This document shows, in pieces, positions 22,186-34,947 of a stretch of 64,000 bases of DNA. Under the pieces are notes generated by a model, which was not told the origin of the DNA, did no database searches, and saw nothing but the letters and a program-made list of their open reading frames with translations. Every line of letters starts with the position of its first letter. Position 1 is the first letter of the stretch. The stretch is from Scenedesmus sp. ARA3 (lineage: Eukaryota; Chlorophyta; Chlorophyceae; Sphaeropleales; Scenedesmaceae): the NCBI GenBank assembly GCA_004335835.1, contig RWJK01001753.1, positions 62,001-126,000 of the forward strand, read 5' to 3'. The translations under genes were made by a program, and so were the position numbers.

Positions 22186-23495
22186 GACGTGTGTGCCGGG
22201 GACGGCGAGTCACGCACACCGCTGCACTATGCCGCCGGCTACAACCACGCAGAGATCGCGATCATGCTGCTGGAGGCGGGAGCCAAGCTGGAGGCCAGGG
22301 ACTCCAAGGTGGGCATAAAGAGTAGCAGTGCTGCAGGCTTTCTCTTATGTGTGATATCCAGTCGCTGGTAACATGCGACCGCATGCTGCCAGTGGTACTG
22401 TGGTCACGGACGCAGCACACTGACCGGCTCCCAGCCACACAGTTGCAAGCATGCCGCATACATTGTATGCATGCCTGCTGCACGGTCATGTGCATTTGAA
22501 CTCGTTGTTGCCGGCCGCTGCCGCTGCTGTGCGGCATGCGCAGGGCAACACGCCGCTGCACTACGCAGCCGGCTACGGGCGGCCGCAGCTGGTGGAGCGT
22601 TTAGCTTCTGGCTGCAGCCGGCCAATCTGTCGCTGCTCTGCTGTTTCATTGCAGGGCAACACGCCGCTGCACTACGCAGCCGCATACGGGCGGCCAGCTG
22701 GTGATGCCGTTGAAAAATCCAAATGGCTGATCAGTATGATGTGGATGCTGCTACCGCTGCAATTCATATCTGCAGGGCAACACGCCGCTGCACTACGCTG
22801 CCGGCTATGGGCGGCCGCAGCTGGTGGAGCTGCTGCTGGCCCGTGGCGCTGATGCAGCGGCAACCAACGAGTCTGGCAAGACCGCCTACGAACTCGCCAC
22901 GTGAGAGTGCAGAAGGACATATCTGTAGATACATTAGATGTGTTGCGCATGGCGCTGATGCGGCAGCGACCAACGCGTCCGGCAAGACTGCATGTGAGCT
23001 GGCCACGTGAGCTGGCTTCCAGCATGTGGTGCAGCGCTGGAACCGTTGGCAGCGCGTGGGTGTCGGCACGATGTGGCCGCGCCACAGCATTGATTTTGCC
23101 GAGGGTTGCATGCCCAGCTTTGCCGGTTCAGCTCTTGCTATGCGGGCTGTCTAGTGTTTCAAGCAGGCGGAGGAACGCAGCACACGGCACACACCACTTA
23201 AGCGTGTCATAATCGTTTCATCGGAGTAGGATACAGCCTTTCAGCGCCAGAGCCAACTTCAGCCCCGCTTACATGTTGTAAAACAAAAACTCTCCAATCA
23301 CACCAGTCGCTCCCAGCTGACGACTGCACGGTACCGCCTGGTAGGCCTACCCTAGGGAATGTGCGGATGCTGTCAGCATATGTAATGGCACAGCCAGTGA
23401 TGCGTGGGAGGCCGTGCCAGTCGCATGCACATTGCATGTTAATGTGCTTGGGTCTTAAAAGGTAGTAAGGGTGCCACCCTTACTTGTGTGTTACA

Positions 23496-23527
<32 letters not shown>

Positions 23528-23590
23528 AGGCTTGATGAGCGCAACCCTCTGACAAAGGAGCAGGCAGTGCTTGAGAAGCTCAAGGTGTAG
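22186..23590 (+). CDS. AKR2-like ankyrin-repeat protein, C-terminal part (102 aa visible)
   Basis: Three exons: 22186-22308, 22776-22900 and 23530-23590. They encode two ankyrin repeats, SRTPLHYAAGYNHAEIAIML and GNTPLHYAAGYGRPQLVELL, then GKTAYELATLDERNPLTKEQ and the end LEKLKV. The order and the GNTPLHYAAGYGR motif match the C-terminal ankyrin domain of AKR2, the cytosolic receptor that brings outer-envelope proteins to chloroplasts. The N-terminal PEST and lipid-binding regions are not found; they should lie upstream, where the sequence holds a gap and the dispersed repeat. The model is therefore 5'-partial, and a different small ankyrin protein cannot be excluded. Introns carry four echo copies of its exons, and the last intron ends in a (CTG)n tract at 23496-23527. 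Confidence 0.75.
22544..22706 (+). repeat. Two exon echoes of ankyrin exon 2
   Basis: 22544-22599 and 22655-22706 each start with a GCAG acceptor and GGCAACACGCCGCTGCACTA, identical to the real exon at 22776, and read GNTPLHYAAGYGRPQLVE and GNTPLHYAAAYGRP before diverging. Neither reaches a donor in frame. Three near-identical acceptors thus lie in series within about 235 bases. Confidence 0.9.
22951..23006 (+). repeat. Exon echo of the 3' end of ankyrin exon 2
   Basis: This copy of the end of exon 22776-22900 includes its GTGAG donor. It reads GADAAATNASGKTACELA in the exon frame, against GADAAATNESGKTAYELA in the exon. The copied donor is intact. Confidence 0.88.
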
Positions 23591-24910
23591 CCGGCAGCAG
23601 CAGATGCACACCATACACTCGGTACTTTTCAAGTGACATGATACGTCTTGCAGGACGCTAAAGGAAGGCTGATGTTGTGTGCAGCCCCTGGCTTCAGGTT
23701 GCTTCGTGTGCCTCAGCATGGCGGTTTGCACCAAAGGGTGTCCATGTGTAACACCATGTACGTTCGTGTGACGACTACTCAAGCATATTGTTAGTTCTGG
23801 ACCCGGCCAAAAGGTGCCAAGCAGCCTGGGGTGCAGGCTTTCCTTCTACTTTTAACTTGAAGCGTTCACTGCACCGACTTGCTATTGGCGAGAAACATGT
23901 CAGGAGGGCCAGGTTCGGTTTGGGTGCAAATTCAAATGTTACAGAGCTGTTCCAAGGAAGGCCCTAGTCAACTTCCTGCAATCAACATGCTGACGCTCGG
24001 GTCCAAAAAGGCTTGTATGCACTGGTATGACCAGCAGCAGCAGCTGCCGCCTGCCAGCTGGCACTGGCAGGAGATGAACCAGGTAGTGCCGGCGTCAACA
24101 AATACAACAATACCCGCTGGTCTAAAGCTGGTCTAAAGCTACTAGCACTGAGTGCATGACACATCTAGCAAGAGCTGCACCTGCAGCTGGCTGCCTGCGT
24201 GCCATGCAGCTCAGTGAGCTGCCAGTTGAGGTGGCTGCGCCAACACACATTCTGAATTTAGAACGTGTTAGTCAACTGGCCGGCCGTATGCAGCGATGCG
24301 ATGCAATGTGTGCCATGTCAGCATGGCATGCAAGTAATCAATAGTCAAGCTTCCAGCAGTGCAGACAACAAACTAAAATTACTGTTGGGTTCCCCGCACT
24401 GCAGCCGTATGTACGGCATCAACAGCAATTGCTGCAACCAAGCAACGCGTCAACCTGCAAACGTCTGCAGCTGCATAAGCTCGCGCAGTGACATATGCCG
24501 GCGCTGGCAGCAATGAAACATAGAACCCGAGCACAGCTGCTGTGAGGCAGCATGCATGTCTCAGCATGCTTGGCCTCGCATGATGCAAATACACAACCGG
24601 CACAAACCAAACTACATATGCTACCTGCAAGTCAGAAACATTGCAGCTAGCTGACGCGCTGAACGACGCCTGCTGCATGCTGCAGCCGGCCTACTTTGCA
24701 ACATATGCTACCTGCCACCAGACGCAGCTGCTCTCAGCTGATCGGCTGACCACAACCTGCCGCATGCTGCAGCCAGCACCAATGCAGCCGCAGCAGCGCT
24801 GCAGCTGACTGCAGTGGTGCCGCACCGCTGCTGGCTGCCTGTGCTGCTGAAATCAGCACAGTGGCCAAGCCACATTGTCACTGTCTACGTTTATAACACA
24901 AAAGACTGCG
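23591..24910. other. Convergent 3' flanks of the ankyrin gene and GH9
   Basis: No gene supported. TGTAA at 23747-23751 is a likely poly(A) signal for the ankyrin gene, about 160 bases past its stop. The GH9 3' UTR enters from the right. A small tandem CTGGTCTAAAG occurs at about 24118-24139. Confidence 0.55.
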
Positions 24911-25309
24911 TTACTGTGGCACTGCTGCCTTGCAGATCCAGAAGTACTGGTTGTTGGGCTGGCACACCTGGCCCTGCAGGCAGCAAAGCAGCAAGCCAGC
25001 ACATGGTGGATTGCCAGGTCAGTGAACAGCTCCTCTGTTTGTGCATACAAAAGGAGGAAGTCTGGCAGGCTGCTAGCAAGCTCAGCCAAAAGCATGAGCT
25101 CGGAAACATTGCTGCGCACTCGATTGAGCAGACAGCAGCACAGAATAGCAGTGTTGGCTGTGTATGGTTGCACCTACCGCTGGGCAGCAATAGCCAGGCC
25201 ACAGGCCGTCAGTGTTGCCGCGAGAGTCGCCAAGGCCGCCGCACTGTGTGTAGTCAGGCACCTTCTTGCAGGCAGGCACGCCTGTGAATGTTGGTCAAAC
25301 ATACACATT

Positions 25310-25366
<57 letters not shown>

Positions 25367-26592
25367 TGTCAGCGTGATGGTTCCAGCAAAGGAAAGTGTC
25401 TTGCACATTGAACGTACTAGCAAGACACCGCTTGCCCGTGCACATGATTGCAACACGATCAGCAGCACGGCTGGAATTGCATGGTATTAAACTCCTATAC
25501 CAGCGCAGCGCCGCACCTGTGCCGTGGTTGGAGCAGGTGCGCGTCAAGGCAACTCCATCACAGCTGCAAAGTGCTCACACAACACGACACACGCATACGT
25601 ACACTACGTACAAGCACACCACACCACCACCGCCGCACCTGTGCCGTGGTTGGAGCAGGTGCGCGTCTTGCGCTGCGCATCGAAGGCCGCAAGGCCCGCG
25701 GCAGCGCCAGTGAAGCCCGCATTGAAGTCCATAGCCACCTCGCTGCGCTGGTAGTCGTTGCGGATGTCGGGGAACTTGTCGGACTGGTCTGGGCCGCCAA
25801 CAAGGCCACCCAGCACCTGCACAGTATACAGACAGAAGGTTATGTGAGCAGCAGAAGAAGAATGGAGGACTGCTGGTGCACGGGTATGCAAGTTTATCGA
25901 TTATGAGGCTCCCTGTACAATACGCAACTGCTGGCTGACGCACCTTGATCTTGGCGGGCGCGTCGCTCATGAAGCTGTCCAGGTTGCAGCAGTTGGCGCC
26001 AGTCTCGCCGGCGCAGCAGGTGCCGTTCTCCACCTTGCGGCAGGGCTCCTGGTAGTCGACGTTGCAGGCGGACTGGCGGTGGTGGGGGCGCTTGGGCTGG
26101 TCAGGACCGTAGCCGATCAGGTACGACTTGCCTGCAGCGCAGCAGCAGCCGCAGGGATAGTAAGCAACAGTCAGGTACAGCAAAGGAGCCAAGGGTGAGG
26201 CTTGCCTTGCAGTGTGTGCGGCTCTGGTATTTGTGTAGCTATCAGACTGGCAGCCACGGAGAGGCAGCTTGGAAGCACCGTTTATTGTCTTGAAGCCGCT
26301 GCTCCATCCGATCAAAGCCAGGCTCTCAGAACGGCAAGCTGCAGGGAGGACATTGCATCATGCGTGTGATGTAGCGCATGTGACTGCGTGCCCATGCGTT
26401 CTTTGCTGTCGGCAGACACTACAGTGCACAGTAACATAACCAACATTCCGCAGGTCACTCACCGGTGCTGGTGCCTGTGATGTAGCGCATCTGGCTGCGC
26501 GCCCAGCAGATGTGCGCCTCTGCGTTGTCTCCGTACTTGCCCATGATGGTGGCCAGGAACATCATGTTGCCCGTGTTGCGCAGCGTGCCCCT

Positions 26593-26672
<80 letters not shown>

Positions 26673-26735
26673 TCAACAGTCAGTTATGATGGTGGCCAGG
26701 AACATCATGTTGCCCGTTTTGCGCAGCGTGCCCCT

Positions 26736-26767
<32 letters not shown>

Positions 26768-29700
26768 CGCAAGTGCACAATTCAGCGAGGGCGTCCTACA
26801 GCATGGTGTTGCGGCGGTTGATTGATTGCACACCGGCAACCAGCAGCAAATGCTGCTTGTGTACATCAAGTGGTAGGCAGTGCGTCACACGCAGCCAGCT
26901 GGCTTGGAGCACACAGCCACACACCGACAATGTAACAATAAGTATAAACAACAATAACATAACAATGTAACAACCCATGTAACGCGCCACTCACCAGTCG
27001 CTGTAGTAGGCCAAGCCCTTTGGTGCGAAGCACGCGTTTGCGTAGCTCTCCTTGGGGCACTTGCTGCTGGTGTCCTCCACTCAGCCAACACATAACCCTC
27101 CAGGTACAGCTTGGCCACAGCAGCAATGCAAACACACAAATAACAAGTGTAACACCAAGTAACAGTAACATAACAATGTAACACTCCACTCACCAGTCGC
27201 TGTAGTAGGCCAGGCCCTTGGGTGTGTAGCACACGTTTGAGTAGCTCTCCTTGGGGCACTTGCTGCTGGTGTCCTCCCACTTGGCCAGCACATAGCCCTC
27301 CAGGTACAGCTTGGCCACAGCAGCAACAGGCTCCAAGTCGATTGACACCACCAGGGCAGCCACTCCGGGCATGACTGCATCATAATCGTAGCTGTTTTAG
27401 GTGTTTGCAAGCACAGAAAAGGAAGCAGAGGCAGAGAAGGCAAGCAGATGTCAGTGTTGCAAGTGTCAAGCGCACCACAAGCAGTACAGGGTTGGGGTTG
27501 GCAAGTGCTGGGTGAGTCCGGCAGCCCTCCAGGTACAGCTTGGCCACAGCAGCAACAGGCTCCAGGTCAATTGACACCACCAGGGCAGCCACTCCTGGCA
27601 TGACTGCATCGTAGTCGTAGCTGTTGATGTGAGGCAGGCGGCAGCGGCAGAGGGCAAGCAATTGTGAGTGACAAGCTGGGGCAGGTGGTGCAGGAACAGC
27701 TTGGCTGCAGCTTGGCCACAGCATGGCAACAGCAGCAACAGGCTCCAGGTCAATTGACACCACCAGGGCTGCCACTCCTGGCATGACTGCATCGTAGTCG
27801 TAGCTGTGTTTGGTTTGCAGGTGGGTTTTTGCAGGGCAGAGACACAAAGGCGAAGAGGAAGAGGCAGGCAAGCAGATGTTAGTGTCAAGTTGGCTGCAAG
27901 CAGTTTCCCTAAACACAGCAAACAACAACCTCTACAGGCTGCCATTCGCTCAGTCCTGCGCAGCGACACACCTTGCAATATGAAGGACACTGACAAACGC
28001 CATCAGTACTCACCCCAGGCCATACTTCATGTTGTCGATGGAAACGGCCCCGTTGAACTGAGACACAGCCTCATCGCAGAACTCACCATCATACTTGCAC
28101 AGCCAGCCTTGCGAGCTCAGCATACAACAGCCGCACAGCAGCATCACTCACCCCAAGCTCTACTTCAGGTTGTTGACAGAGTTCACATCCTCACATCGCG
28201 CAGCACAACACAGCCACCTCATTCACTACCTGATCAGCGCAGCCGCAGCAGCACTCACCCCAGGCCATACTTCATGTTGTTGATGGAAATCGCGCCGTTG
28301 AACTGCGCCACCGCCTCATCGCAGAACTCGCCGTCATACTTGCACAGCCAGCCGGCAGCCCAGGCCATCTGCGCGGTGTAGCCATCGGGCCAGAAGGAGC
28401 TGTAGGCCTGGAACACGCCGTTGGGGGTCTTCCAGCTGCAAAGTGACAGCAGCAGCAGCAGCAGCAGCAGCAGAGAAGACGGCAGGTTTGCGAAACCGAA
28501 GTCTGTATGTTGTTGGCTGTCGTGGTTGCCGACAGCATGATCATACTATGGCCGGAGACAGCAGGTGTGCTGCCACGGCCCACAAACGCACTTCATGTTG
28601 TGCACGGCCCGTAAGCTTGACCAAACACTGCCACTAATAGCGCAGCTTGTTCAGGCTCAGGCTCAAGTTAGTCAGCTCAAGCCGGCAAAACCCGTTGCCA
28701 GCACTCACTTCAGGGGGTAGGCCTTAGCAAAGTCATACGCCTGCTGCGCATGCTTGAACAGCTTGGCGGCATACGCATCCTGGCCCAGCCCGCGGAACAG
28801 CGCCGCACTGGCAGCAAAGGCAGCAGCATACTCGGACGCCAGGTCAGCGCCGGGCCTGTCCTTGTCAGCGATGTAGGTGGTGCGGCTGTTGGTGGCGTGC
28901 TCGGGGCGGCCGAAGTACCAGTGGTCGGGGCGGGCAGAGATCTGCAGTGTTGCAATGCAGTAGGAGGGCAGGTGTATGTGAGGTGATGTGGCATGTACAG
29001 GCGTGCTCGGGGCGGCCAAAGTACCAGTGGTCGGGGCGGGCGGAGATCTGCAATGCAGCAGGAGGTCAAGAGTTTGTAAGGTGTTGGTGGCATGTTCTGG
29101 GCGGTCAAAGTGCCAGTGGTCGGGGCGGGCAGAGATCTGCAGTGTTGCAATGCATTGGCAGGGCAGGTGTTTATCAGGTAGGTGTGGGCAGTAGTGGGGG
29201 CGGGCAGAGATCTGTAGTGAGGAGGGCACAGGTGTGGCAGCAGGAGGGCAGGTGTGAGATGGATAGGCGAGGCTGCGCAGCGGACTATGCTGTCGATCTG
29301 ATGCTGTACATGGTGCTGCTGGTTGGGGCGTTCAAAGGCAAGAGATGAGCCGGCAGGCATGCTGCAGCTGCTGCTTCTGCAGCTCAAGCAAATCAGCCTG
29401 AGTCTGCTAGGCTACGCTGCACGATGCACGTGACACCACAGACAGACCGCTGCTTGTTGCTGCAAGCCGCACCTGTCCCACGAATGCATTGTCCTCTGGT
29501 GCATCACCCGACTTGATGTGTGCCTTCATCAGCCAGTCAGCACCCCACTTGACAATGCGCACGGCAACATCCCTGCAGACAGAAGGCAGGCACGCAGCAG
29601 TTATAACAGGCAGCAAGCAGCGGAGAAGCTGTTCATCAGCTAGCAGCATGCCAGTTTCCCTTTTAATACAAAGCAGCAGCTGCCACTGGTGCATTGGCAC

Positions 29701-30734
29701 AGGGTTTGCACGGTATGACAAACCAGAAGACAAGGCGTTTCAACTCATGTAGCCTGAGCATTGCATGCTTTGCTGCATGTCTCACAGTCTTACGCAATGC
29801 AGTTTAGACCCCACCAGTTGCCGCTGGAGGTGTATGCCCCCCTGAACTCCATGGCAGATCATTTGCCGCAGATTCAGACAAACCCTGTTGACCATTCTGG
29901 ATCCAAACCTAACCCACCAGTTGCTGGAGGTGTAGGCCTCCCCGAACTCCTTGGCACTAGCACAGGGTTTTTTGCTGTTGCACACTAGGGTTCCAAACAT
30001 GTTGAAAGAAAGAGCTGCAACAGTTGTTATGTGCATGTCTCACCAGTTGCCGCTGGAGGTGTAGGCCTCCCTGAACTCCATCATGGAGAAGGCCAGGTTG
30101 GCCATGGTCCACGCTAGCGCGTGGGGGCACTTGAGGTAGTCTGAGGCAGCGGCAGCAGCAGCAGCAGCGGTGGTAGCTGTCAGCGGGAACATTGTAAAAG
30201 CGGCATGGAAAGATCAGCACAAGTGCACAGTAGTGACAGCACGTTCCGGCCTGCAGGCTGCAAGTGTTGTACCACAGCGTGCCAGTGCAGTGTTCCCCAA
30301 CCACATGCAGGCACCTATGTCCTGCTGCACAGGCAGAAGCTGCAGCCATTTCAAAACTAAAAACTGATCATTCAACCAATGTAAAGTCAAGCTGCTCACC
30401 GCCTGCGTCGTAGAAGCCTCCTGCCAGGTCCACGCCGATATCCTTGCCGTCAGTCAGGTGGGCACTCTTCTTGTAGCCGCCAGGCTTGCCGTGCAGCATG
30501 CGGTTCCAGCTGCAATCAGGCAGATTGGCAGAGTGGCAGAGGTGGCAGAGAATGTGAGAGAAAACAGGTTGCATGTGCAGTCTTCTTGTAGCTGCGAGGC
30601 TTGCCGTGCAGCATGCGGTTCCAGCTGCAGTGAGGCAGGCAATTGAGGGGCTAAAACAGAGCAGGCAGGAGTGCAGGCATGGTGTAACAGTGCAGCTGAC
30701 AGCAGTCTCAGCACAAGCCATCCTGCAGCTGCTC

Positions 30735-30765
<31 letters not shown>

Positions 30766-31352
30766 AAGCTGCACTGCATCTTCATGGGAAAAGACGACCT
30801 GCGTTTGTGTCAGCTGCAAGCCAGCCTGCACACTCACGCAGGCAGGTCTCCAGCCATCTGGCCCTCATAGAACAGGTATGCCAGGCACAGCACTTCTTCA
30901 TAATTGTCTTCCCTACCGCTGCGTGCCTTGCGTGGCGCGGTGAAGGGGTCGCGCTTGGCAGCCGCTGACTCGGCCTGTGCTGCTGTCTCGGCAATACTGT
31001 TGCCCTGCAGCAAATAGGGGCAGTACAGTGGACAGTACAGAGCAGTACAGGTGAGTGTAGGCGCGCAGCGTAGAGGCTGGTTTGACCAATTGCACTGCTG
31101 GCTTTGTTTTACCGCAGCATTGTCGCAGATAATGTAAGGATTGCTTGGCTCAATGCAGCACTGTTGCTGGTTATGTAAAGGCAGATTGTTCAGCACGTTC
31201 CTGCAGCAGCTGCTTGATATTTTCCACACAAGCTTGTCCTTAAGGGCGGCTGCATGTGATGCGTGTGGCAGGCCATGGCTCACCAGTACAAGTAGCAGCA
31301 GGCCCAGACCGATTACTGGCGCCCGCATCTTCAGCAACCGGGGCATAAGCAT
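24911..31352 (-). CDS. Secreted GH9 endo-beta-1,4-glucanase with C-terminal Cys-rich CBM-like module (603 aa)
   Basis: Thirteen exons: 31352-31284, 31004-30838, 30509-30400, 30140-30044, 29572-29473, 28941-28709, 28435-28259, 27391-27194, 26590-26463, 26131-25944, 25816-25639, 25281-25178 and 24973-24911. The enzyme would hydrolyse beta-1,4-glucan outside the cell or in the wall. Residues 1-23 are a signal peptide (LGLLLLVL). The GH9 fold starts at NYEEVLCLAYLFYEGQ. The catalytic Asp motif DAGD is at 113-116, split by intron 3; the PKRPHHR motif is at about 439-445; the acid Glu is in SEVAMDFNAGFTGA, near residue 515. After a linker, residues 550-599 carry YTQCGGLGDSRG, GYCCPA and QVCQPNNQYFWIC, resembling the small cellulose-binding modules of other algal GH9 enzymes. 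Introns hold more than ten exon echoes. Confidence 0.93.
25311..25365. repeat. (CAG)18 tract in a GH9 intron
   Basis: About 18 uninterrupted CAG units, read as CTG on the GH9 sense strand, lie about 30 bases upstream of the acceptor of the Cys-rich-module exon. Confidence 0.95.
25509..25545 (-). repeat. Exon echo of the GH9 exon 11 3' end
   Basis: It matches 25632-25668 (end of exon 11 with its GTGCGG donor) almost base for base. A second usable donor therefore lies about 120 bases into the intron. Confidence 0.88.
26362..26400 (-). repeat. Exon echo of the GH9 exon 9 3' end
   Basis: It shares GTGATGTAGCGCAT and CTGCG(T/C)GCCCA with the exon 9 end at about 26475-26510. More diverged than most, with the donor lost. 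Confidence 0.7.
26593..26671. repeat. (CAG)n tract adjoining the GH9 exon 9 acceptor
   Basis: About 26 CAG units with one CAA interruption, read as CTG on the sense strand, end directly at the CTGCAG acceptor of exon 9 (26590). The tract replaces a normal polypyrimidine run. Confidence 0.95.
26686..26764 (-). repeat. Exon echo of the GH9 exon 9 5' end plus a second (CAG)n tract
   Basis: 26686-26738 repeats the start of exon 9 (parent about 26541-26598) with its acceptor, and is followed by a second CAG tract of about ten units. The trinucleotide tract was evidently copied with the exon start. Confidence 0.9.
26987..27127 (-). repeat. Exon echo of the GH9 exon 8 3' half
   Basis: About 140 bases match 27188-27330, covering the end of exon 8 and its donor. 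The flanking intron word AACAATGTAAC is copied as well. A short deletion in the echo near 27080 breaks the frame. Confidence 0.9.
27522..27806 (-). repeat. Two exon echoes of the GH9 exon 8 5' half
   Basis: 27522-27622 and 27711-27806 each match the start of exon 8 (27295-27391), reading SYDYDAVMPGVAALVVSIDL behind an acceptor-like CAG. Over this stretch the two echoes resemble each other more than the parent, suggesting successive duplication. Confidence 0.92.
28009..28204 (-). repeat. Two exon echoes of the GH9 exon 7 3' half
   Basis: 28009-28108 matches the end of exon 7 (28252-28351) over about 100 bases with its GTGAGT donor. 28147-28204 is a shorter, more diverged copy with the same donor. 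Both lie in the intron following exon 7. Confidence 0.9.
29002..29219 (-). repeat. Three exon echoes of the GH9 exon 6 5' end
   Basis: 29002-29052, 29084-29145 and about 29190-29219 repeat the start of exon 6 (28890-28945), each with the TCTGCCCGCC(C/A)(C/G) beginning and an AG acceptor. Divergence and truncation increase with distance from the exon. Confidence 0.88.
29812..29957 (-). repeat. Two exon echoes of the GH9 exon 4 3' end
   Basis: 29812-29857 and 29915-29957 repeat the end of exon 4 (30041-30085). The GTGAGAC donor of the exon appears as GTGGG in both echoes. The second echo has lost three bases. Confidence 0.88.
30580..30630 (-). repeat. Exon echo of the GH9 exon 3 5' end
   Basis: It repeats the acceptor and first about 45 bases of exon 3 (30462-30511), encoding WNRMLHGKP then a changed RSYKKT. 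It lies in intron 2, upstream of the real exon. Confidence 0.9.
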
Positions 31353-32443
31353 TTGCGCTTGAAGCTCTGGTCGTTCTGGGGCGTGCAGTGCTCTCCTTGT
31401 CGTGCCTGCACAGCGTGCGTCAGACAAGTACAGCTTGTTGACCAGCGGAGCTGTTTGATGAGATTTCAAAGCTTTTAAGAGAGCAGAAAAATATATCTCT
31501 AGTACACAAAGCAAGCAGACGCTCTGCAAGGTGACAGTGCGGAATTGCTGGGCTCAGGCAACAGTCTACGCGTTCCTCTTGCGCAGATCTACATGATCGC
31601 CTGCCCGTACCCTTCTACATACCTCAACAACTAAACGAAAGTGGTTATATATGTTTTGAATGAGAAAGGTCGACCTGTCTCACAGAAGCAGTAGCACTCC
31701 GCTAGCAGCAATACACTTGTCGAATGTATACACGGTCAGCAATGGTGCGTCAAAACATCTCACTAAGCCTTACCACGAAGACGTGCTGAATATATGCGTG
31801 AGAAGTCTTGCAGGACGCGGACATGGTATGGTCAGGCGCGGCCTGGCACTGTCAGGGACGCACATCCGTCAGGTCCAGCGGAAGGTGGCGATGCTGCAAC
31901 CCTCTCATTCGTTGACTGCATTATTCGTCTTATACCTTCCGCATTATGGCTGCTTATCGGAGTCGGGCAACAAGCACTGAATCAACAAGCACGCCGGGAG
32001 CTGTTGCTCAATTTCCCCAGTCATGGCCTGGTAGTGCTGCACGAGTCATTCGGTGCACTTGTTTGTCAAATACTGTGCAGCACACTCCTAGCGCTCATGC
32101 CTGACTCCTGCTGCCACAGCCCAGTGCTGAATGGGAAGCACCAGTGCCTGGGGACCCTGCCTGGCTCTGTCAGGGTGAACTGCTGTGAACATAGCACATG
32201 CAACCCAGTACCTGTCCTCCTTGCCAAACCTCCACCACAGTATATATACGTTGCGTTACAAGAGAAACTCCTAACCGCCAACCGCCGCCCGCCAGCGCAG
32301 CTGCAGCAGCAGCCACTGCCGCTGCAGCAGCCCCTCCTGCAGCTGCAGCCAGCACAACAGCCAGCAGCAGCGCATCACGCAGCACCTGCCAACACCAGCA
32401 GCCTGGCCTGACTGGCTTGGAAACTGCCTGCTGATGCAGCTGC
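31353..32443. other. Intergenic region between GH9 and RPS18
   Basis: It should contain the GH9 promoter and 5' UTR (left) and the RPS18 3' UTR (right). A plus-strand open frame of 205 codons at 31794-32411 has no recognisable domain and ends in low-complexity Gln/Pro/Ala sequence antisense to the RPS18 3' flank, so I do not call it. TTACA at 32256-32260, TGTAA on the minus strand, lies about 185 bases past the RPS18 stop and is a likely poly(A) signal. Confidence 0.5.

Positions 32444-34947
<2,504 letters not shown>

Noticed and set aside
24814..25411. Plus-strand frames over the end of GH9
   Set aside because: They are antisense to the Cys-rich-module exons of GH9, which have consistent phase, splice sites and Cys pattern.
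26455..26676. Minus-strand frame with a run of more than 20 Cys
   Set aside because: It is intron (CTG)n sequence translated through the acceptor of GH9 exon 9; not coding.
31794..32411. 205-codon plus-strand open frame between GH9 and RPS18
   Set aside because: No recognisable domain, no splice context, and its second half is Gln/Pro/Ala low complexity antisense to the RPS18 3' flank.
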